In this document: positions 16,766 through 26,500 of the stretch, in pieces
Layout: the number at the start of each line of letters is the position of its first letter
Position numbering within the stretch: the stretch's first letter is position 1
Assembly (NCBI GenBank): GCA_002255905.1
Contig: NKIN01000001.1
Location: 434,001-498,000 of the forward strand
Direction: 5' to 3'
Origin: Burkholderiales bacterium PBB1
GTDB lineage: Bacteria; Pseudomonadota; Gammaproteobacteria; Burkholderiales; Burkholderiaceae_C
DNA: 64,000 nucleotides
The notes under the pieces: generated by a model
What the model saw: only the letters and a program-made list of their open reading frames with translations
Told to the model about the DNA's origin: nothing
Database searches by the model: none
Made by a program: the position numbers and the translations under genes

Positions 16766-17836
16766 ATGCAGATCGATCACCTTCGACACCGCCTGCGCGC
16801 CCATGGCGCCATGCCCTGCCATGAGCACCGGGTGCTGCGGCTGTGGTCGAACGCCTTGCCGCAAGGCAGTGGCAAGCGCAAGCCGCAGGACTTTCTGCCG
16901 CTGGGCGTGCGTGCCGAGCTGCCAGCGATCGAGGCCGATCTGCAGCGGCTCGCGCGCTTGCTGTCGGAGCACCCTGGTGACGATGGCTCGGCGCGGCTGT
17001 TGGTCGGCCTGCACGACGGGCAGACGGTCGAGGCGGTGCTGCTGCCGCGCGATGGCGTCTGCGTGTCCACCCAGGTGGGCTGCGCGGTCGGCTGCGTGTT
17101 CTGCATGACGGGGCAGGGCGGCTTGCTTCGCCAGCTGGGCAGCGCCGAGATCGTGGCGCAGGTGGCGCTGGCGCGCAGCCGCCGGCCAGTGAAGAAGGTC
17201 GTCTTCATGGGCATGGGCGAGCCGGCGCACAACCTCGACAACGTGATGGACGCGATCGAGCTGTTGGGCCATGAAGGCGGCATTGGGCACAAGAACCTGG
17301 TGTTCTCCACTGTCGGTGATCGGCGTGTGTTCGAGCGCCTGCCGCAAGGTGCGGTGAAGCCGGCATTGGCCTTGTCGCTGCACTCGACGAATGCAGAACG
17401 CCGCGCGCAGCTGCTGCCGCGTGCGCCCGCCATCGATCCCGACGAACTGGTCGAGCTCGGCGAGCGTTATGCCCAGGCCAGCGGCTACCCGGTGCAGGTG
17501 CAGTGGACGCTGCTGGCGGGCATCAACGATGGCGACGACGAACTCGATGGCCTCGTCCGCCTGCTGGCAGGCAAACGCGCCCTCCTGAACATGATCCCGT
17601 ACAACACCGTCGAGGGGCTCGACTTCCAGCGACCCAGCGCCGAACGCGCTCGCGAGATCGCACAGACGCTGCACCGCCGCGGCGTGCTGACCAAGCTGCG
17701 TCAGTCGGCCGGGCAGGACGTCGATGGCGGCTGCGGCCAGCTGAGGGCGCGCGCGTTACCTGCCACCGTGCCGGCCGACGTGCCACGCCCGATGGTGTGG
17801 CACGGTCGGACCCCTTCCCACCCTTCATCGCCATGA
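16766..17836 (+). CDS. RlmN-like radical SAM methyltransferase
   Basis: A 356-residue radical SAM protein of the RlmN/Cfr family. The iron-sulfur ligands are Cys106, Cys110 and Cys113 in VGCAVGCVFCMTG. FMGMGEPAHNLDNV follows, ALSLHSTNAERR lies in the middle, and the C-terminal catalytic Cys323 is in VDGGCGQL. All residues required for C2/C8 adenosine methylation are present. ATG 16730 is an alternative start 36 bases upstream. It has no housekeeping neighbours of the usual rlmN locus (ndk, pilF, ispG), so it may be a second, paralogous copy. That cannot be decided from this window. Confidence 0.82.
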   Translation: MQIDHLRHRLRAHGAMPCHEHRVLRLWSNALPQGSGKRKPQDFLPLGVRAELPAIEADLQRLARLLSEHPGDDGSARLLVGLHDGQTVEAVLLPRDGVCVSTQVGCAVGCVFCMTGQGGLLRQLGSAEIVAQVALARSRRPVKKVVFMGMGEPAHNLDNVMDAIELLGHEGGIGHKNLVFSTVGDRRVFERLPQGAVKPALALSLHSTNAERRAQLLPRAPAIDPDELVELGERYAQASGYPVQVQWTLLAGINDGDDELDGLVRLLAGKRALLNMIPYNTVEGLDFQRPSAERAREIAQTLHRRGVLTKLRQSAGQDVDGGCGQLRARALPATVPADVPRPMVWHGRTPSHPSSP

Positions 17837-17849
17837 GCAGAGCCGACCG

Positions 17850-18182
17850 ATGTACTGCGCCACCTTCATCTTCGACAAGAAGCAGTTCGACGACGAGTTC
17901 CACGCACTCGATGCGCTGATCGCCACCGCGGCGCGCGAGACCCCCGGCTTTCTCGGCGACGAGTCCTGGGCGGACCCCAACACCGGCCGCCTGTGCAATG
18001 TCTACTACTGGGCCGACGAAGCGGGTTTGCGGCAGTTGATGGAGCATCCGTCGCATCTGCAGGCCAAGGCTGGGCAGGCGAAGTGGCTCGACGGCTACCA
18101 GGTGATCGTCTCGAAGGTGCTGCGCAGCTACGGTGACGAGCGCATCAACCACCCCACGCGGCAGGCGGAATCGGCCGCATGA
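17850..18182 (+). CDS. Small dimeric alpha/beta-barrel (ABM-like) protein
   Basis: A 110-residue protein starting MYCATFIFDKKQFDDEFHALDALIATAARETPGFLGDESW, with an aromatic core and a compact ferredoxin-like pattern. This is typical of antibiotic-biosynthesis-monooxygenase-type or stress-response dimeric barrels. Function is unknown. It starts 13 bases after the radical SAM gene and overlaps bluB by 4 bases (ATGA), so the three genes are probably co-transcribed. Confidence 0.6.
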   Translation: MYCATFIFDKKQFDDEFHALDALIATAARETPGFLGDESWADPNTGRLCNVYYWADEAGLRQLMEHPSHLQAKAGQAKWLDGYQVIVSKVLRSYGDERINHPTRQAESAA

Positions 18183-18880
18183 CCACCGACCCTGGCATCC
18201 CCGGTTCCGGTGCATCGTTCACCGATGCCGACCGCGCTGCGTTCTACCGCGTGCTGGCGGCACGTCGCGACATGCGGCATTTCACGCCGGGGGCATCGGT
18301 CGACCCGGTGGTGCTGCACCGCATCCTGCAGGCTGCGCACCAGGCGCCTTCGGTCGGCCTGATGCAGCCCTGGCGCTTCGTGCGTGTGCTGGACGCTGAC
18401 TTGCGGGGGCGCATCGCGGAACTGGTGGAGAGCGAGCGCCTGGCCACGGCGGCCGCCCTGGGAGAGCGGGGCGGCGAGTTCCTGCAGTTGAAGGTCGAGG
18501 GCGTGCGCGAGTGCGCCGAGCTGATCGTGGCGGTGCTGGCACCCGACGACGGCACGGTCTTCGGCCGCCGCACCATGCCGCGTGACATGGCCTTGTGCTC
18601 GTTGGCCTGCGCGGTGCAGAACCTCTGGCTCGCCGCGCGCGCCGAGAACCTGGGCCTGGGCTGGGTGTCGATGTTCGACCCCACCGCGCTCGCCCGCGTG
18701 CTCGCGCTGCCACCCGATGCGCAACCGATGGCGCTGCTGTGCCTGGGCCCGGTGCCTGCCTTCTACGAAGCGCCGATGCTCGAGCAGACCGGCTGGCGCC
18801 AGGCGCGGCCGCTGACGGATTTCGTTCAGGTTGATACCGGCACGCACAGCGACACCGTGCCGCCCGCGGACCCCGCCTGA
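18179..18880 (+). CDS. bluB: 5,6-dimethylbenzimidazole synthase
   Basis: A 233-residue flavin-destructase-family protein. Diagnostic blocks are RRDMRHFTPG near residue 30, APSVGLMQPWRFV near 55-67, an aromatic/Gly region NLGLGWVSMFD near 160, and the C-terminal PVPAFYEAPMLEQTGWRQARPL. BluB uses oxygen to fragment reduced FMN into 5,6-dimethylbenzimidazole, the lower ligand of vitamin B12. No other cobalamin gene is in the window. It ends 18 bases from the convergent secretin gene, with no obvious terminator between them. Confidence 0.9.
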   Translation: MTTDPGIPGSGASFTDADRAAFYRVLAARRDMRHFTPGASVDPVVLHRILQAAHQAPSVGLMQPWRFVRVLDADLRGRIAELVESERLATAAALGERGGEFLQLKVEGVRECAELIVAVLAPDDGTVFGRRTMPRDMALCSLACAVQNLWLAARAENLGLGWVSMFDPTALARVLALPPDAQPMALLCLGPVPAFYEAPMLEQTGWRQARPLTDFVQVDTGTHSDTVPPADPA

Positions 18881-18898
18881 CCGGACCTGCTGGCCGAC

Positions 18899-20758
18899 TT
18901 ACTTGGCGGCCGCAGCGACCGTGGTGGCGGGCGGCGTGAACACCCCGGGTGTGGCCGCGACGGCGGCGTTGGTTGTCGATGCCGGCGTGGGTGCTGCGGC
19001 CACCGGGCCCTGACCCGTCACCGTGATCACCCGCCGTGGCGTGCCCGGTGTTTCGTCGAAGGTGCTGGCCGCCTGGTGGTTGGCCTGTTGCCAGTCATCG
19101 ACGTTGCGGATGATGGTCGGCTTGATCAGCACCACCAGTTCCTTCTTGCGGCTGCTGCTGTTGTTGTTGCCGAACAGTGTCTGCGTCACCCGGTTGCTTG
19201 AACTGCCTGGCAGGCCCGAGTTGTGGCCCACCGCCTCCACCTGCATCAGCCCGCCGATGGCCACGATGTTGCCGTCGGTCACGCGCACCACGGTGTCGGT
19301 CTCGTTGACGCTGCTCGAGGCCAGCGGCAGCTTGTAGCTGCCGATCGTGCCCAGGTCGATCTGCTTGGTGATCGCGGTGACGGCCGTCACCGAGGGGTGC
19401 ACATGCAAGGTGATGGTGTTGGCCTCGTCGATCTGCGGGGTCACGTCGAGCGCGATGCCGGAGAAGAACGGTGTCAACGTCAGTGTGGGCAGCGTGGTGG
19501 TGCCGTTGGTGTTGGAGTTGCCGGCGGTGATCGTGCCACCCGACACGTTGGTGACGAAGTACTCGTCGGTGCCCACCTTCAGCACCGCCTTCTGGTTGTT
19601 CAGCGTGGCCACGCGCGGGCTCGACAGGATCTGCACGTCGCCGTGCGTTTCCAGGAAGCCCAGCACCGCCTGGAAGCCGTTGCTCGCGATCGCCAGGCCC
19701 AGCGTGCCCGAGCCCGCGGTGGGCACCGACACGCTGTCCAGCAGCAGCGAGGCGGCCGCCTGAGGCAGCGTGGGCAGCCCGTTGCTGTTGGACACCAGCG
19801 CGTTGCTGCTGCCGCCACTGGTCTGGCCGATGGTGCGGGTGCGGCGCAGCAGCGACCAGTCGATGCCGCTCTGGTAGCCCTCGCGCAATTCGACCTCGAC
19901 GATCTTCGCCTCCAGCATCACCTGGCGCTCGAGGGCCAGCCGTGAGGCGCGCAGGTAGTTCTCGACCTGCCGCAGTTCTTCGGGCATCGCCCGCACGGCG
20001 ATGGTGCCCGATTGCGGGCTGGTGATCACGCTGCGCCCATTGCCCGCGCCGACGATGCTGCGCAGCGCGTCGGTGGTCTCGGCCCAGATGTCGGAGGCCG
20101 ACGTGGTCGAGACCTGGCTGCTGTCCAGCGTCTCGCCGCCCGGGGCGGGGGTCACGGTGCCGTTGGACGAGCCGGTCGGCCCGTTGGTCGGTGCGGCACC
20201 CGAGCTCACCCGTGTGTCGCTGCGACCCTGGCGCTTGGCCTGCAGGTAGTTGGCCATGAAGATGCGCGTCTGCATCGTGGCCGGGAAGACCGTGATGCGG
20301 CGTCCTTCGATCTTGAACTCGTAGCCGTACACATCGCGGATCGATTCCAGCGCTTCACGCACCGTCACGCCGCGCAGCGTCACCGACAGCGTGCCGCTGA
20401 CCTCGGGGTGCATCAGCATGCTGTAGCGGGTGTCGGTCACCATCGACAGGAACACATCGCGCGCCGATGCACCGCTCACGCTCAGGTCGAATCGAGGTTC
20501 GGGCGTGGCGTCGGCACGCGGTGCGGCGGGCGGCGGGGCGGTGTCGGGCGGCGCTTGCGGGGCGGCCGCAGCGGCTGCTGGGGCGGGCGCCGGGTTGCGG
20601 CTCGCCTGCAGTTCCGCCTGCACGCTCTCGCGAGCGTTCGGCGCCCTGACCACCGGCTGCAGGCCGCAACCTGGCACGGCGGCGATCACGCCCAGGGTCA
20701 GCAACAGCTTGGCAACACGGTGCGTGGATGCAGCGTGTGGAGCAGGTGTGGAGTTCAT
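18899..20758 (-). CDS. mshL: MSHA-type pilus secretin
   Basis: A 619-residue secretin lipoprotein. The N-terminal signal ends at a lipobox-like VPGC (about residue 29), followed by a Pro/Ala-rich linker. A secretin N0-like domain covers about 80-170 (DLSVSGASARDVFLSMVTDTRYSMLMHPEVSGTLSVTLRGVTVREALESI). The C-terminal secretin beta-barrel domain (about 280-540) contains VMLEAKIVEVELREGYQSGIDW and VTPQIDEANTITLHVHPSV. It forms the outer-membrane pore for the pilus. It is the last gene of the locus and overlaps mshK by ATGA. Confidence 0.9.
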   Translation of the reverse strand: MNSTPAPHAASTHRVAKLLLTLGVIAAVPGCGLQPVVRAPNARESVQAELQASRNPAPAPAAAAAAPQAPPDTAPPPAAPRADATPEPRFDLSVSGASARDVFLSMVTDTRYSMLMHPEVSGTLSVTLRGVTVREALESIRDVYGYEFKIEGRRITVFPATMQTRIFMANYLQAKRQGRSDTRVSSGAAPTNGPTGSSNGTVTPAPGGETLDSSQVSTTSASDIWAETTDALRSIVGAGNGRSVITSPQSGTIAVRAMPEELRQVENYLRASRLALERQVMLEAKIVEVELREGYQSGIDWSLLRRTRTIGQTSGGSSNALVSNSNGLPTLPQAAASLLLDSVSVPTAGSGTLGLAIASNGFQAVLGFLETHGDVQILSSPRVATLNNQKAVLKVGTDEYFVTNVSGGTITAGNSNTNGTTTLPTLTLTPFFSGIALDVTPQIDEANTITLHVHPSVTAVTAITKQIDLGTIGSYKLPLASSSVNETDTVVRVTDGNIVAIGGLMQVEAVGHNSGLPGSSSNRVTQTLFGNNNSSSRKKELVVLIKPTIIRNVDDWQQANHQAASTFDETPGTPRRVITVTGQGPVAAAPTPASTTNAAVAATPGVFTPPATTVAAAAK

Positions 20759-21219
20759 GGCGACTCGCCTCGTGTCGAAGTGTGAAAGGGTGGAACGGGT
20801 GTCTTGTTGCCGCTGCGTGCGATGGGTGCCGGTGGCTGCAGCGGGTTCAGGGTGTGCTTGACCACACCGCCATAGAAGGACAGTCGGGTGACGGTGTTGC
20901 CCTCGCGCACCCAGACCGCGGAGTCCGTGATCCGCTCGATGCGTGTGCCACCCAGGGCATCGCCGACACCAAGACGGCGGCGCCCATCGACCACGTAGCG
21001 CTTGCCGTCGACCGTCAGCAACTGCTGTGGCGCCGGTGGCGGCTCGGGTGTGGCGTCGATGACACCTTGGTTCATGGCGGGCCGGGCGATCGACAGCGGC
21101 GGCACCATCGGATCGCGCAGCGCGGGGGCGTTCTGGGCGACCGCGGGCAGCGCTGCGGCGGCGAGCCCCAGGGCGGCTGCCCAGGCCAACCCGTGCGGGC
21201 GCCTGCAAGGTGTGTTCAT
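20755..21219 (-). CDS. mshK: MshK/PilP-like pilus biogenesis protein
   Basis: A 154-residue protein with a signal peptide (about residues 1-28, ending AVAQ). RDPMVPP and a compact beta domain follow (LLTVDGKRYVVDGRRRLGVGDALGGTRIERITDSAVWVREGNTVTRLSFY), typical of the MshK/PilP/GspC class that links the inner-membrane alignment complex to the secretin. ATGA overlaps join it to both neighbours, mshJ upstream and mshL downstream. Confidence 0.75.
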   Translation of the reverse strand: MNTPCRRPHGLAWAAALGLAAAALPAVAQNAPALRDPMVPPLSIARPAMNQGVIDATPEPPPAPQQLLTVDGKRYVVDGRRRLGVGDALGGTRIERITDSAVWVREGNTVTRLSFYGGVVKHTLNPLQPPAPIARSGNKTPVPPFHTSTRGESP

Positions 21220-21851
21220 CGTGCATCTCCGGCGAGGAACAGGCGCACGGTCAGTTCCGGCGGCATCTGTTTGCTGTTGATTTCCATCGGACCCCAGCGC
21301 AGTTCGGGCAACGCGCGCTCCAGATCGGCCAGGTACTGCACCAGATCGAGGTAGCCGCCGCTGACGCCCAGGTCCACCGCTTGCCAGCGCAGCGCGGTCT
21401 CGCCGGCCTTGTCGGCCAACTTGTCGGTGGGGTGGTCGTTGCTGGTCACCAGGTGCGTCAGCGTCAGCCGCTCGTGTCGGCGCAGCACCTGGTCCATCAG
21501 GTCGGGCAGGCTGGCCAGGCGCTTGCCATCGCCGAGATGGCCGTGGATCTGGCTGTCCACCGCCTGCAACTCGGCGCGCGACTGCGCGATCCGGGCCAGC
21601 AGTTGACCGCGGGGGGAGTCCGGCTGCGAGGTCGAGCCGGCGTCGGCCAGCGTTTGCCGCAGCGTGGCGAGTTCCTTGGCCGCTGCCGCTTGCTCGGCCA
21701 TCAGCGTCTTGCGCTTGGCCACCGCGGGCGACCACACCAGTGTGTCGGCCAGGGCGACCATCACGAAGGCGACCGAGACGAACAGCATCACGCGCTCGCG
21801 CAAGCTCAGCGCATTGATGCGCGCCAGCTGCTTTTTCCAATCCATCGTCAT
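21216..21851 (-). CDS. mshJ: MshJ/PilO-like alignment protein
   Basis: A 211-residue protein with one N-terminal membrane segment (about 22-42, VMLFVSVAFVMVALADTLVW). A coiled-coil region (about 45-110) and a ferredoxin-like C-terminal domain (about 120-205) follow. This is the PilO/MshJ/GspM architecture. It pairs with the PilN-like protein in the inner-membrane alignment complex. ATG 21851 overlaps the stop of the upstream gene; ATG 21845 is also possible. Confidence 0.75.
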   Translation of the reverse strand: MTMDWKKQLARINALSLRERVMLFVSVAFVMVALADTLVWSPAVAKRKTLMAEQAAAAKELATLRQTLADAGSTSQPDSPRGQLLARIAQSRAELQAVDSQIHGHLGDGKRLASLPDLMDQVLRRHERLTLTHLVTSNDHPTDKLADKAGETALRWQAVDLGVSGGYLDLVQYLADLERALPELRWGPMEINSKQMPPELTVRLFLAGDAR

Positions 21852-22504
21852 CGCACGGCTCCTGAGGCGTCGGCCACGGTGCGCGTGGCGAGATCGGGCT
21901 TGCTGACCATCGTGAAGAGCCACGGATCCCGCGCGCCTGGCGTGGGCGTGCCAGTGGCGGTGTCGCGCTCGATCTTCAGCGCGGCCAATGGCTGGCCGGG
22001 CAGGATCGGGTCGGCGGCCAGCTGAGCCAGCCAGGGGCGCAGGCTTTCCGGCTCCAGGGTGCGGCCGTGCAGCTCGAGGCGGCTGTCGTCGATGTCGATC
22101 TGCGTGAGCCACACCGAGGTCGGCACCGTCTGCGCGACACGGCGCAGCAGCACCGAGCGGCGATGGTGGTCGTCGAGTCGGCCGCGGGTGAGTTCATCGA
22201 GCACGGCGCGCCGCTGCAGCAGCGCGGCCTCGGCCTGTGCCAACTGCTGTTCGAGCGCGCCGGCCTGACTGGCGCTGGAGGGCAGGCTGGCCAGGCTGGC
22301 CGACAGGCGCTGCTTTTCTTCGGTCTGGCTGGCCCGCAGCGCCGCCATGTCCTGCTGCAACTGGTGGGTGCGGAACTGTGTCCAGATGCTGGTGGCAACC
22401 ACGACCAAGGCCGTTGCCGCCAGGCCGGCAGCCACCACCTCGGCCCCGAATCGCTGCGGCGGCGCCTTGAGGGCGGTGCTGTAGAGGTTGATCTGTTGTG
22501 ACAT
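21848..22504 (-). CDS. PilN-like pilus assembly protein
   Basis: A 218-residue protein beginning MSQQINLYSTALKAPPQRF, which matches the conserved PilN N-terminus (xQxINLYxP) that docks into the PilM-like actin fold. A membrane segment at about 22-42 is followed by a long coiled coil (about 45-105) and a C-terminal domain (TSVWLTQIDIDDSRLELHGRTLEPESL). It bridges the cytoplasmic PilM/MshI-like protein and the PilO-like partner. Confidence 0.8.
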   Translation of the reverse strand: MSQQINLYSTALKAPPQRFGAEVVAAGLAATALVVVATSIWTQFRTHQLQQDMAALRASQTEEKQRLSASLASLPSSASQAGALEQQLAQAEAALLQRRAVLDELTRGRLDDHHRRSVLLRRVAQTVPTSVWLTQIDIDDSRLELHGRTLEPESLRPWLAQLAADPILPGQPLAALKIERDTATGTPTPGARDPWLFTMVSKPDLATRTVADASGAVR

Positions 22505-22511
22505 GGCGGCC

Positions 22512-23540
22512 TCAGTGGGATCGGGTGTCGTCGCGCAGCAGGCCACCCAGCAGCACCAGCGACAGGCGCTCGGGGGCTGAAGGAGCGGAAAACAGCGCGC
22601 TGCTGTCGAATGCCTCGACGGTGATCGACAGCGTGCGCATCAACAGGCCTTGCAGCGCTTCGGTGCGGTCGTCCGCCTGCACCCACAGTCGTTGTAGCGG
22701 CAGGTCGGGCCAGGAGCGCTCCCACGCGTCCAGCGAGCGCTGGACCTCGATGGCGAGCCGCGGCGTGTGGTCGGACTCCGGCACGCTGGCATCGTCGGGC
22801 TCGGCGCCGTAGTCGACGATGTCCACACCCTCGAGCTCCATCGACATCAGGCCGTGCGTCTTGGCCTGCGCTGCGGCGGCTGCGGGTGCTGGGGCTGGCA
22901 TGTCGCCGAGCGATTGCGCATTCCAGTCGAGACGGCGCGCATAGAACAGTTCGCCGTTGGCGCAGATGGTCAGCAGGCATTGATCGCCATGCACCATCAG
23001 CGCGGCACTGGCATCGGCACCGCGGCCATGTTGCTCGGCGAGTGCGCACTGCAGGTTGCGTTGCGCGAGTTCGGTGATGTCGAACACCGAGGGCTGCAAG
23101 CCGGCGGCTTCCATCCATCGGCCGAGCTCGACCACCTGCGCGTTGCGGGCGGCAGCCACGAACAGCTGTCGCTTGTGCTGCGCGCGTTGATCGCCAACAG
23201 CCAGCACGTCCAGCGTCAGCTCCTCGACCGGGATGTCGATCTTGTCCTTGATCTGCCAGCGCGCGGCGGCCTTCATCTCATCGGCAGGCACCGCGGGTGC
23301 GTCGATCTGCAACAGCTGGCAGTCGCCCAGGCCCAGCACCGTGATCACCTCGGCCCCCGGCAGGCCGAGCGTACGCACCCGCTTGGCCCATTGCTGGGGC
23401 GTGTCGGTGCCGCAGGGCTCGCTGCCGCTGCGAACGATCTGGCGCCCGGCCACTTCGACATAGCGGAATGCCCCGCTGTCGAGCGCAATGGCCAGTCGAC
23501 CGCTGGCGTGGACGGGTTTCTTGTTCCAGGGTAGTTTCAT
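22512..23540 (-). CDS. mshI: MshI/PilM-like actin-fold pilus protein
   Basis: A 342-residue cytoplasmic protein of the PilM/MshI type. It begins MKLPWNKKP...LAIALDSGAFRYVEVAG and carries the conserved VPADEMKAAARWQIKDKIDIPVEELTLDVLAV region near 80-115. It nucleates the PilM-PilN-PilO-like complex. It starts 2 bases after the stop of the mshQ-like gene and ends 7 bases before the PilN-like gene. Confidence 0.82.
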   Translation of the reverse strand: MKLPWNKKPVHASGRLAIALDSGAFRYVEVAGRQIVRSGSEPCGTDTPQQWAKRVRTLGLPGAEVITVLGLGDCQLLQIDAPAVPADEMKAAARWQIKDKIDIPVEELTLDVLAVGDQRAQHKRQLFVAAARNAQVVELGRWMEAAGLQPSVFDITELAQRNLQCALAEQHGRGADASAALMVHGDQCLLTICANGELFYARRLDWNAQSLGDMPAPAPAAAAAQAKTHGLMSMELEGVDIVDYGAEPDDASVPESDHTPRLAIEVQRSLDAWERSWPDLPLQRLWVQADDRTEALQGLLMRTLSITVEAFDSSALFSAPSAPERLSLVLLGGLLRDDTRSH

Positions 23541-23542
23541 GG

Positions 23543-26500
23543 TCAGTAGTTCTCCCGCCGATAGACCAGGTTTTGTTGGGTGCTTTGCTGCCCGAAGGTG
23601 GCGCGTGCGGAGGGGTCGTTGCCATAGGTGCTGCCGCACCAGGCCCCGCGCAGGTAAGCGAGGTTGGCTCCCGCAGAGGCGGCATCGCCCGTGGCAGGTG
23701 TCCACGGCTGCAGGCAAGACGCATCGGCCGCAGCGCTGCCGAGGCTGAGTGCCACGTCGTAGGTGCCGACGCGGCCAGCCGCGGGTGCCGCCAGCTTCAG
23801 CAGGCCGGTGCCGCCCGCCAGCGTGATCGCGCCCACGGCGGCGGTGTCTGCCGCGGTGATCGTGCGCATCAGGTTGCCGAAGTTGACGGCCGTGGTGGGC
23901 ACCGTGGTGCAGCTGTCCAGCGTGTTGGTGTCCCAGGTGCTGCCGCTCCAGTACTGCGCGGTGACGGGCAGTGGCAGCGCGCGATCGGCGGGCCCCACCG
24001 CACTCGACAGGCGCAGGCGGCCGAAGCGCAGCGGCACGCTGGCCACCGTGGCGCGGTCGTTGACGCCGCCCGACGCGCTGGCCATGTCGAAGGCCGACAT
24101 CGCCACGCCGTCGCTGTCGGTCGGCGCGATGCCGAAAGCCGCGTTGAACGGGCCATCGGGCGTCGTGGCCCGTGTCGCACTGGCGGTCACTGCAACGGCC
24201 TTGGCGATGCCGTTGCTCCAGCTGCCGGTGGCCGTGCCGAGCGACAGCCGATCGCTGGCCGCGCTGAAGGCAGTGGTGCCGCCGAGCCCGGCGATGTTCC
24301 AGTTGCTTGCCGTCGTCGGATCGAGCTTCGCGAACGCGCCAACGTAGTTGGCAGTCGTGGCGCCGGCCACGTTCTGCGCGGTCAGCGTGAAGACCAGGTT
24401 GAAGTTTTCGCCCAGGTGCGTGAAGGTCGATGCCGGTGCGCAGGTGAGCCCGCTGCGGTGTGTCACCGAGGGCGCGCTGAGGGAAAACTTCGCGGGGAAG
24501 AAACGGCCGACGTTGGCGCTGGCGGTGCCCGTGACGTTGCCCGCGCCGAGGTAGTTGCCGTCGGCGATCGATGCGCTCAAGGTGACGATGCCCACCTCGC
24601 TGTAGGCGAGTGTGTTGACTGTGGCCGAGCCGCTGGCAAAGGTGCCGCCGGCGATGCTGGCGTTCGACAGCGTCCCCGTGCTGCCCCCGGCAGGCAGCAC
24701 CAGCGTGGGTGTCAGCAGCACACCTTCTGCCGGTGACTCGCGGCCGAAGTTCGGTGTGGCCACACCCCCCGAGGTTTGCGCGGTGACGGTGGCCGTGAAC
24801 GACTCGCCCGCCTTGATGAATTTCGCGCCGGCTGCACCCGCCGCGGCTGGATTGGCCAGATTGGGTGCTGCCGTCTGCTTGAGGTTGCCGATCACCAGGT
24901 TGGCCGGCTTCACCACGAAGGCGTTCGAGCTGCCACTCAGGTTGCTCAGCAGCGAGCCGCTGGCACTCTTGCTGGCGTACAGCGTGACCTGCCCGACGTC
25001 GGCGTAGGTGAAGGTGAACGGCGCGTTCCCATTGCCATCGAAGGTCATCGCCACCGAGCTGTAGCCGGACACCGCGGTGTTCGGGTTGCCGGTGATGGCG
25101 GTGGAGGCGCCGCCGTTGACCGACATCAGGTTGCCTGCGGAACACGTCGTGGGGTTGTTGCACTGGTAGGCCCAGTTCACCGTGTTCGAGCCGCTCAGCG
25201 CACCGGTGCACGCGCCGGTGCTGGTGTTGGTCTGGACGGCGCGCAGGTAGTAGGTGCCCGAGGCCGTTCCCGCCGTCTGTGCGGGCAAGGTGGCCGCGCT
25301 GCCGGTGGTGCTGGCCGAGACGATGAAGCCGGCCGTGCTGAAGGTGGTCGAGCAGCTGTTGGCCACCGCGCACTTGACGCCATCCGGGCAGCACTGGCGC
25401 GGACTGGTGGCCGCCGTCGATTCGCCCGACAGCGTCACGCTGGCGACCGCACCCTGACCGGCCGCGGGATAGCTGAGCGTGGTGGTGGCCACGCCCTTGC
25501 TGTTGAAGGTGATCGTGGTGGCGCCCAGCGATGCGCCGGTGGTCGCGAGCGTGGCGGTGGCGCCGCTCAGCGAGGTCGATGGGTTGGTGCAGGGGCTGGT
25601 GGCGTTGCTGCAGGCCGTCACGGTCACCGTGCTCGGCAGGCACGAGATGCTGCTGGTGGGCAGCGACAGCTCGTAGTGGTCCGGCGTGGCGACCGCGCCG
25701 CTGCAGGCGGGAGGCATTTTGGAGTTCGAGTTGTTCACCACGCAGCTGTTGCTGCAGCTGGTGCCGCAGCACACGCTGTTGACCGACGACTGGTAGTCCA
25801 GCGTGATCGACGATGACGAGGTCGATGTCACGCAGCTCGACGCCACCGCGTTCTGCGCCACGGTGATCGTGCCGGCGCTGCTGATGGCGCCCGTCACCTT
25901 GGCGGCATAGCCCACGGCGACGCTGCCCGTGCTGCCGGTGATGCTGCCGGTGACCACCGAGTTCTGGTCCAGCTTGACGTTGCCGCCACCGGTGACAGCG
26001 CCCTTGACGGTGGCTGCGTAGCCGATGGCGATGCTGCCGGTCTTGCTGACCACGTCGCCCGCAACACTGCCGCTCTGGCCGACGGTGATCGCGCCGCTGC
26101 CGGTGGTGATCGAGCCGACCACGGTGGTTTGATAGTCCAGCGTGATGTCGCCGGTGGTGGTGGTGATCGATCCCCCGATCGTCACCTGGCCCTTCTTGTC
26201 GATCACCGAGCCTGCCGTGATGTTGGCGTTGACGACGGCCTTGTAGCCCAGCGTCACGGCACCGGTGACGACCAGCGTCAGGTCGCTGGCCGTGCCGCCT
26301 TCGTTGATCGTGCTGGTGTCGGTGGTCAGCGTGCCTTTGATGGTGATCGTGGCCGGCTTCTGTCCGTTGATCGTGAGGGTGTCGCCATAGGCCAGGGTCA
26401 CATCGCCGCAAACATAGTCGCCCTGCTTGCCGCTGCAGCCCGGGGGCATGTTGGCGCCAGGAAACTTGTAATCCACGGCCTGCGCTGCCATGGCGCACAG

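Noticed and set aside
22512-26498. 1328-residue minus-strand frame across mshQ and mshI
   Set aside because: Only its last 342 residues match a family (MshI/PilM). The rest is an out-of-frame reading of mshQ.
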